DNA from: Spirochaeta sp.
GTDB lineage: Bacteria > Spirochaetota > Spirochaetia > DSM-2461
Assembly (NCBI GenBank): GCA_030592625.1
Contig: JAUVIY010000021.1
Location: 1 to 16,539, forward strand
Reading direction: 5' to 3'
DNA length: 16,539 bases
Of this stretch, positions 15,920-16,539 are shown piece by piece. Made by a program: the position numbers and the translations under genes. How positions within the stretch are numbered: position 1 is the stretch's first letter; each line of letters starts with the position of its first letter. The notes under the pieces are model-generated. The model searched no databases and was not told where the DNA came from. It was given only the letters and a program-made list of their open reading frames with translations.

Positions 15920-15972
15920 AAGACATACTCTAAAAAAAACTCTCTTTTCTTAATGAAAAAGTCTCCGTTTTA

Positions 15973-16539
15973 TCACAATTGACGAGATGAAAGCGTATTT
16001 TGAGCCATATTCCGGAGTGCGGCCGCCTTGGCCCCCTCTGCGATATCGCGTAATTCATCGACGGCATCCGTCCTTGCCGATGTATCCGAGGCATCGTTAT
16101 CAAGCACAGCAAGCGACTTGTCGAAGATGATCATGCTCCGTTCCACATCGACTCGAACCTCACGAGCTGCCAGGAACCAGATGGTATCACCCCTCCTGAT
16201 AACGTAGTCGCCGGTACCCGGCAGACGGAGGGTTCTTCCAGGATATATCCAGTCGGGATCAGCACCGGTATAGACTTTATAGTCCAGGTCCTTGTAACCA
16301 TTCAGTACGGCAATATCATTTGCAGCGAGATGAATATCCGCTTCGGTGATAATGATGCGCCCGTCCACGTCAAGATAAGCTTTCACCTCATTAAGGGTTC
16401 TTGGAGCTACATCGGGATCGACCTTACTATCACTTCCCGACTCTCCGGCAATGCCGGTGTCGGAACTGCCCGCAGTATCTGTACCATCAGCGGTATCTGT
16501 ACCATCAGCGGTATCTGTACCATCAGCGGTATCTGTACC
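15973..16539 (-). CDS. LysM-like domain protein with acidic repeat (partial, N-terminus beyond window)
   Basis: 188 residues are visible and the frame is open to the window edge. A GTG at 16384-16386 could be mistaken for a start, but the reading frame continues 51 codons upstream with protein-like content, so the gene is partial. From the N-side: a repeated Gly-Thr-Asp-Thr-Ala-Asp tract, an acidic Ser/Gly linker, then a domain (about 55-125 of the visible part) with WIYPGRTLRLP and YVIRRGDTIWFLAARE. These resemble the end and the start of LysM peptidoglycan-binding modules. A helical tail (Ala/Asp-rich) ends the protein. A cell-envelope location is likely, though the signal peptide is out of view. 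It lies upstream of cfpA on the same strand, but cfpA has its own promoter. Confidence 0.75.
   Translation of the reverse strand, partial: GTDTADGTDTADGTDTADGTDTAGSSDTGIAGESGSDSKVDPDVAPRTLNEVKAYLDVDGRIIITEADIHLAANDIAVLNGYKDLDYKVYTGADPDWIYPGRTLRLPGTGDYVIRRGDTIWFLAAREVRVDVERSMIIFDKSLAVLDNDASDTSARTDAVDELRDIAEGAKAAALRNMAQNTLSSRQL
16474..16539 (-). repeat. 18-bp in-frame tandem repeat (3.7 copies, cut by window edge)
   Basis: The plus-strand unit GGTATCTGTACCATCAGC occurs at 16492-16509 and 16510-16527, with a one-base variant at 16474-16491 and a 12-base partial copy at 16528-16539. Read on the minus strand it encodes the hexapeptide Gly-Thr-Asp-Thr-Ala-Asp. Copies are nearly identical, which suggests recent expansion by slippage. 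The full number is unknown because the array runs off the end. Confidence 0.93.

Noticed and set aside
15932..15960. Terminator for the LysM-like gene upstream of cfpA
   Set aside because: There is an eight-U tract on the minus strand, but the only preceding stem is about 5 A-T pairs (CTTTT/AAAAG) separated from the tract by GAGAG. That is too weak to call.
16384..16386. GTG as start codon of the LysM-like gene
   Set aside because: The frame stays open for 51 more codons upstream with biased, repeat-encoded protein sequence, and no ribosome-binding site is evident before the GTG.

Overview
The window looks like chromosomal DNA of a free-living spirochaete (Spirochaetaceae / Sediminispirochaetaceae-like; inference). 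Two points support this. A cytoplasmic-filament protein A (CfpA)-like gene is followed by a conserved-looking uncharacterised gene and a pyruvate,phosphate dikinase-family gene, an arrangement I recall from Treponema pallidum (cfpA and ppdK two loci apart). A mevalonate-pathway operon also has the order reductase, decarboxylase, phosphomevalonate kinase, mevalonate kinase, which I recall from Borrelia. Coding is dense, the longest gap is about 150 bases, and I saw no tRNA, rRNA, CRISPR array or insertion-sequence transposase.

Region 1 (1-3491, + strand): the end of class II HMG-CoA reductase, then diphosphomevalonate decarboxylase, phosphomevalonate kinase and mevalonate kinase. Every junction overlaps, so translation is probably coupled. 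The kinase genes and decarboxylase convert mevalonate to isopentenyl diphosphate. The phosphomevalonate kinase gene carries a striking in-frame block of nested palindromes (1542-1701).

Region 2 (3442-7345, - strand): a run of four genes read from 7345 down: a class III nucleotidyl cyclase-like protein, a small secreted protein with a duplicated domain, a membrane-anchored TerB/J-domain co-chaperone, and a YitT-family membrane protein. The last overlaps the mevalonate kinase gene tail to tail by 50 bases.

Region 3 (7460-10097): an orphan MinD/ParA-type ATPase (+), an unrecognised 184-residue protein (-), and a J-domain protein (+). Divergent promoters are visible at both intergenic regions. 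In one of them the two opposing -35 boxes overlap. Two genes, the cyclase and the J protein, appear to have almost no 5' leader and no Shine-Dalgarno sequence.

Region 4 (10107-16539, - strand): a LysM-like protein running off the window edge with an 18-bp tandem repeat, then cfpA behind a near-perfect sigma-70 promoter, a 330-residue unknown, and a PPDK-family protein. The PPDK relative keeps its phospho-carrier His and PEP/pyruvate-site Cys but has lost the hallmark residues of its ATP-grasp domain. A strong rho-independent terminator closes this transcript.

The best candidates for something undescribed are the coding-region palindromic element in phosphomevalonate kinase and the ATP-domain-degenerate PPDK linked to the filament gene.
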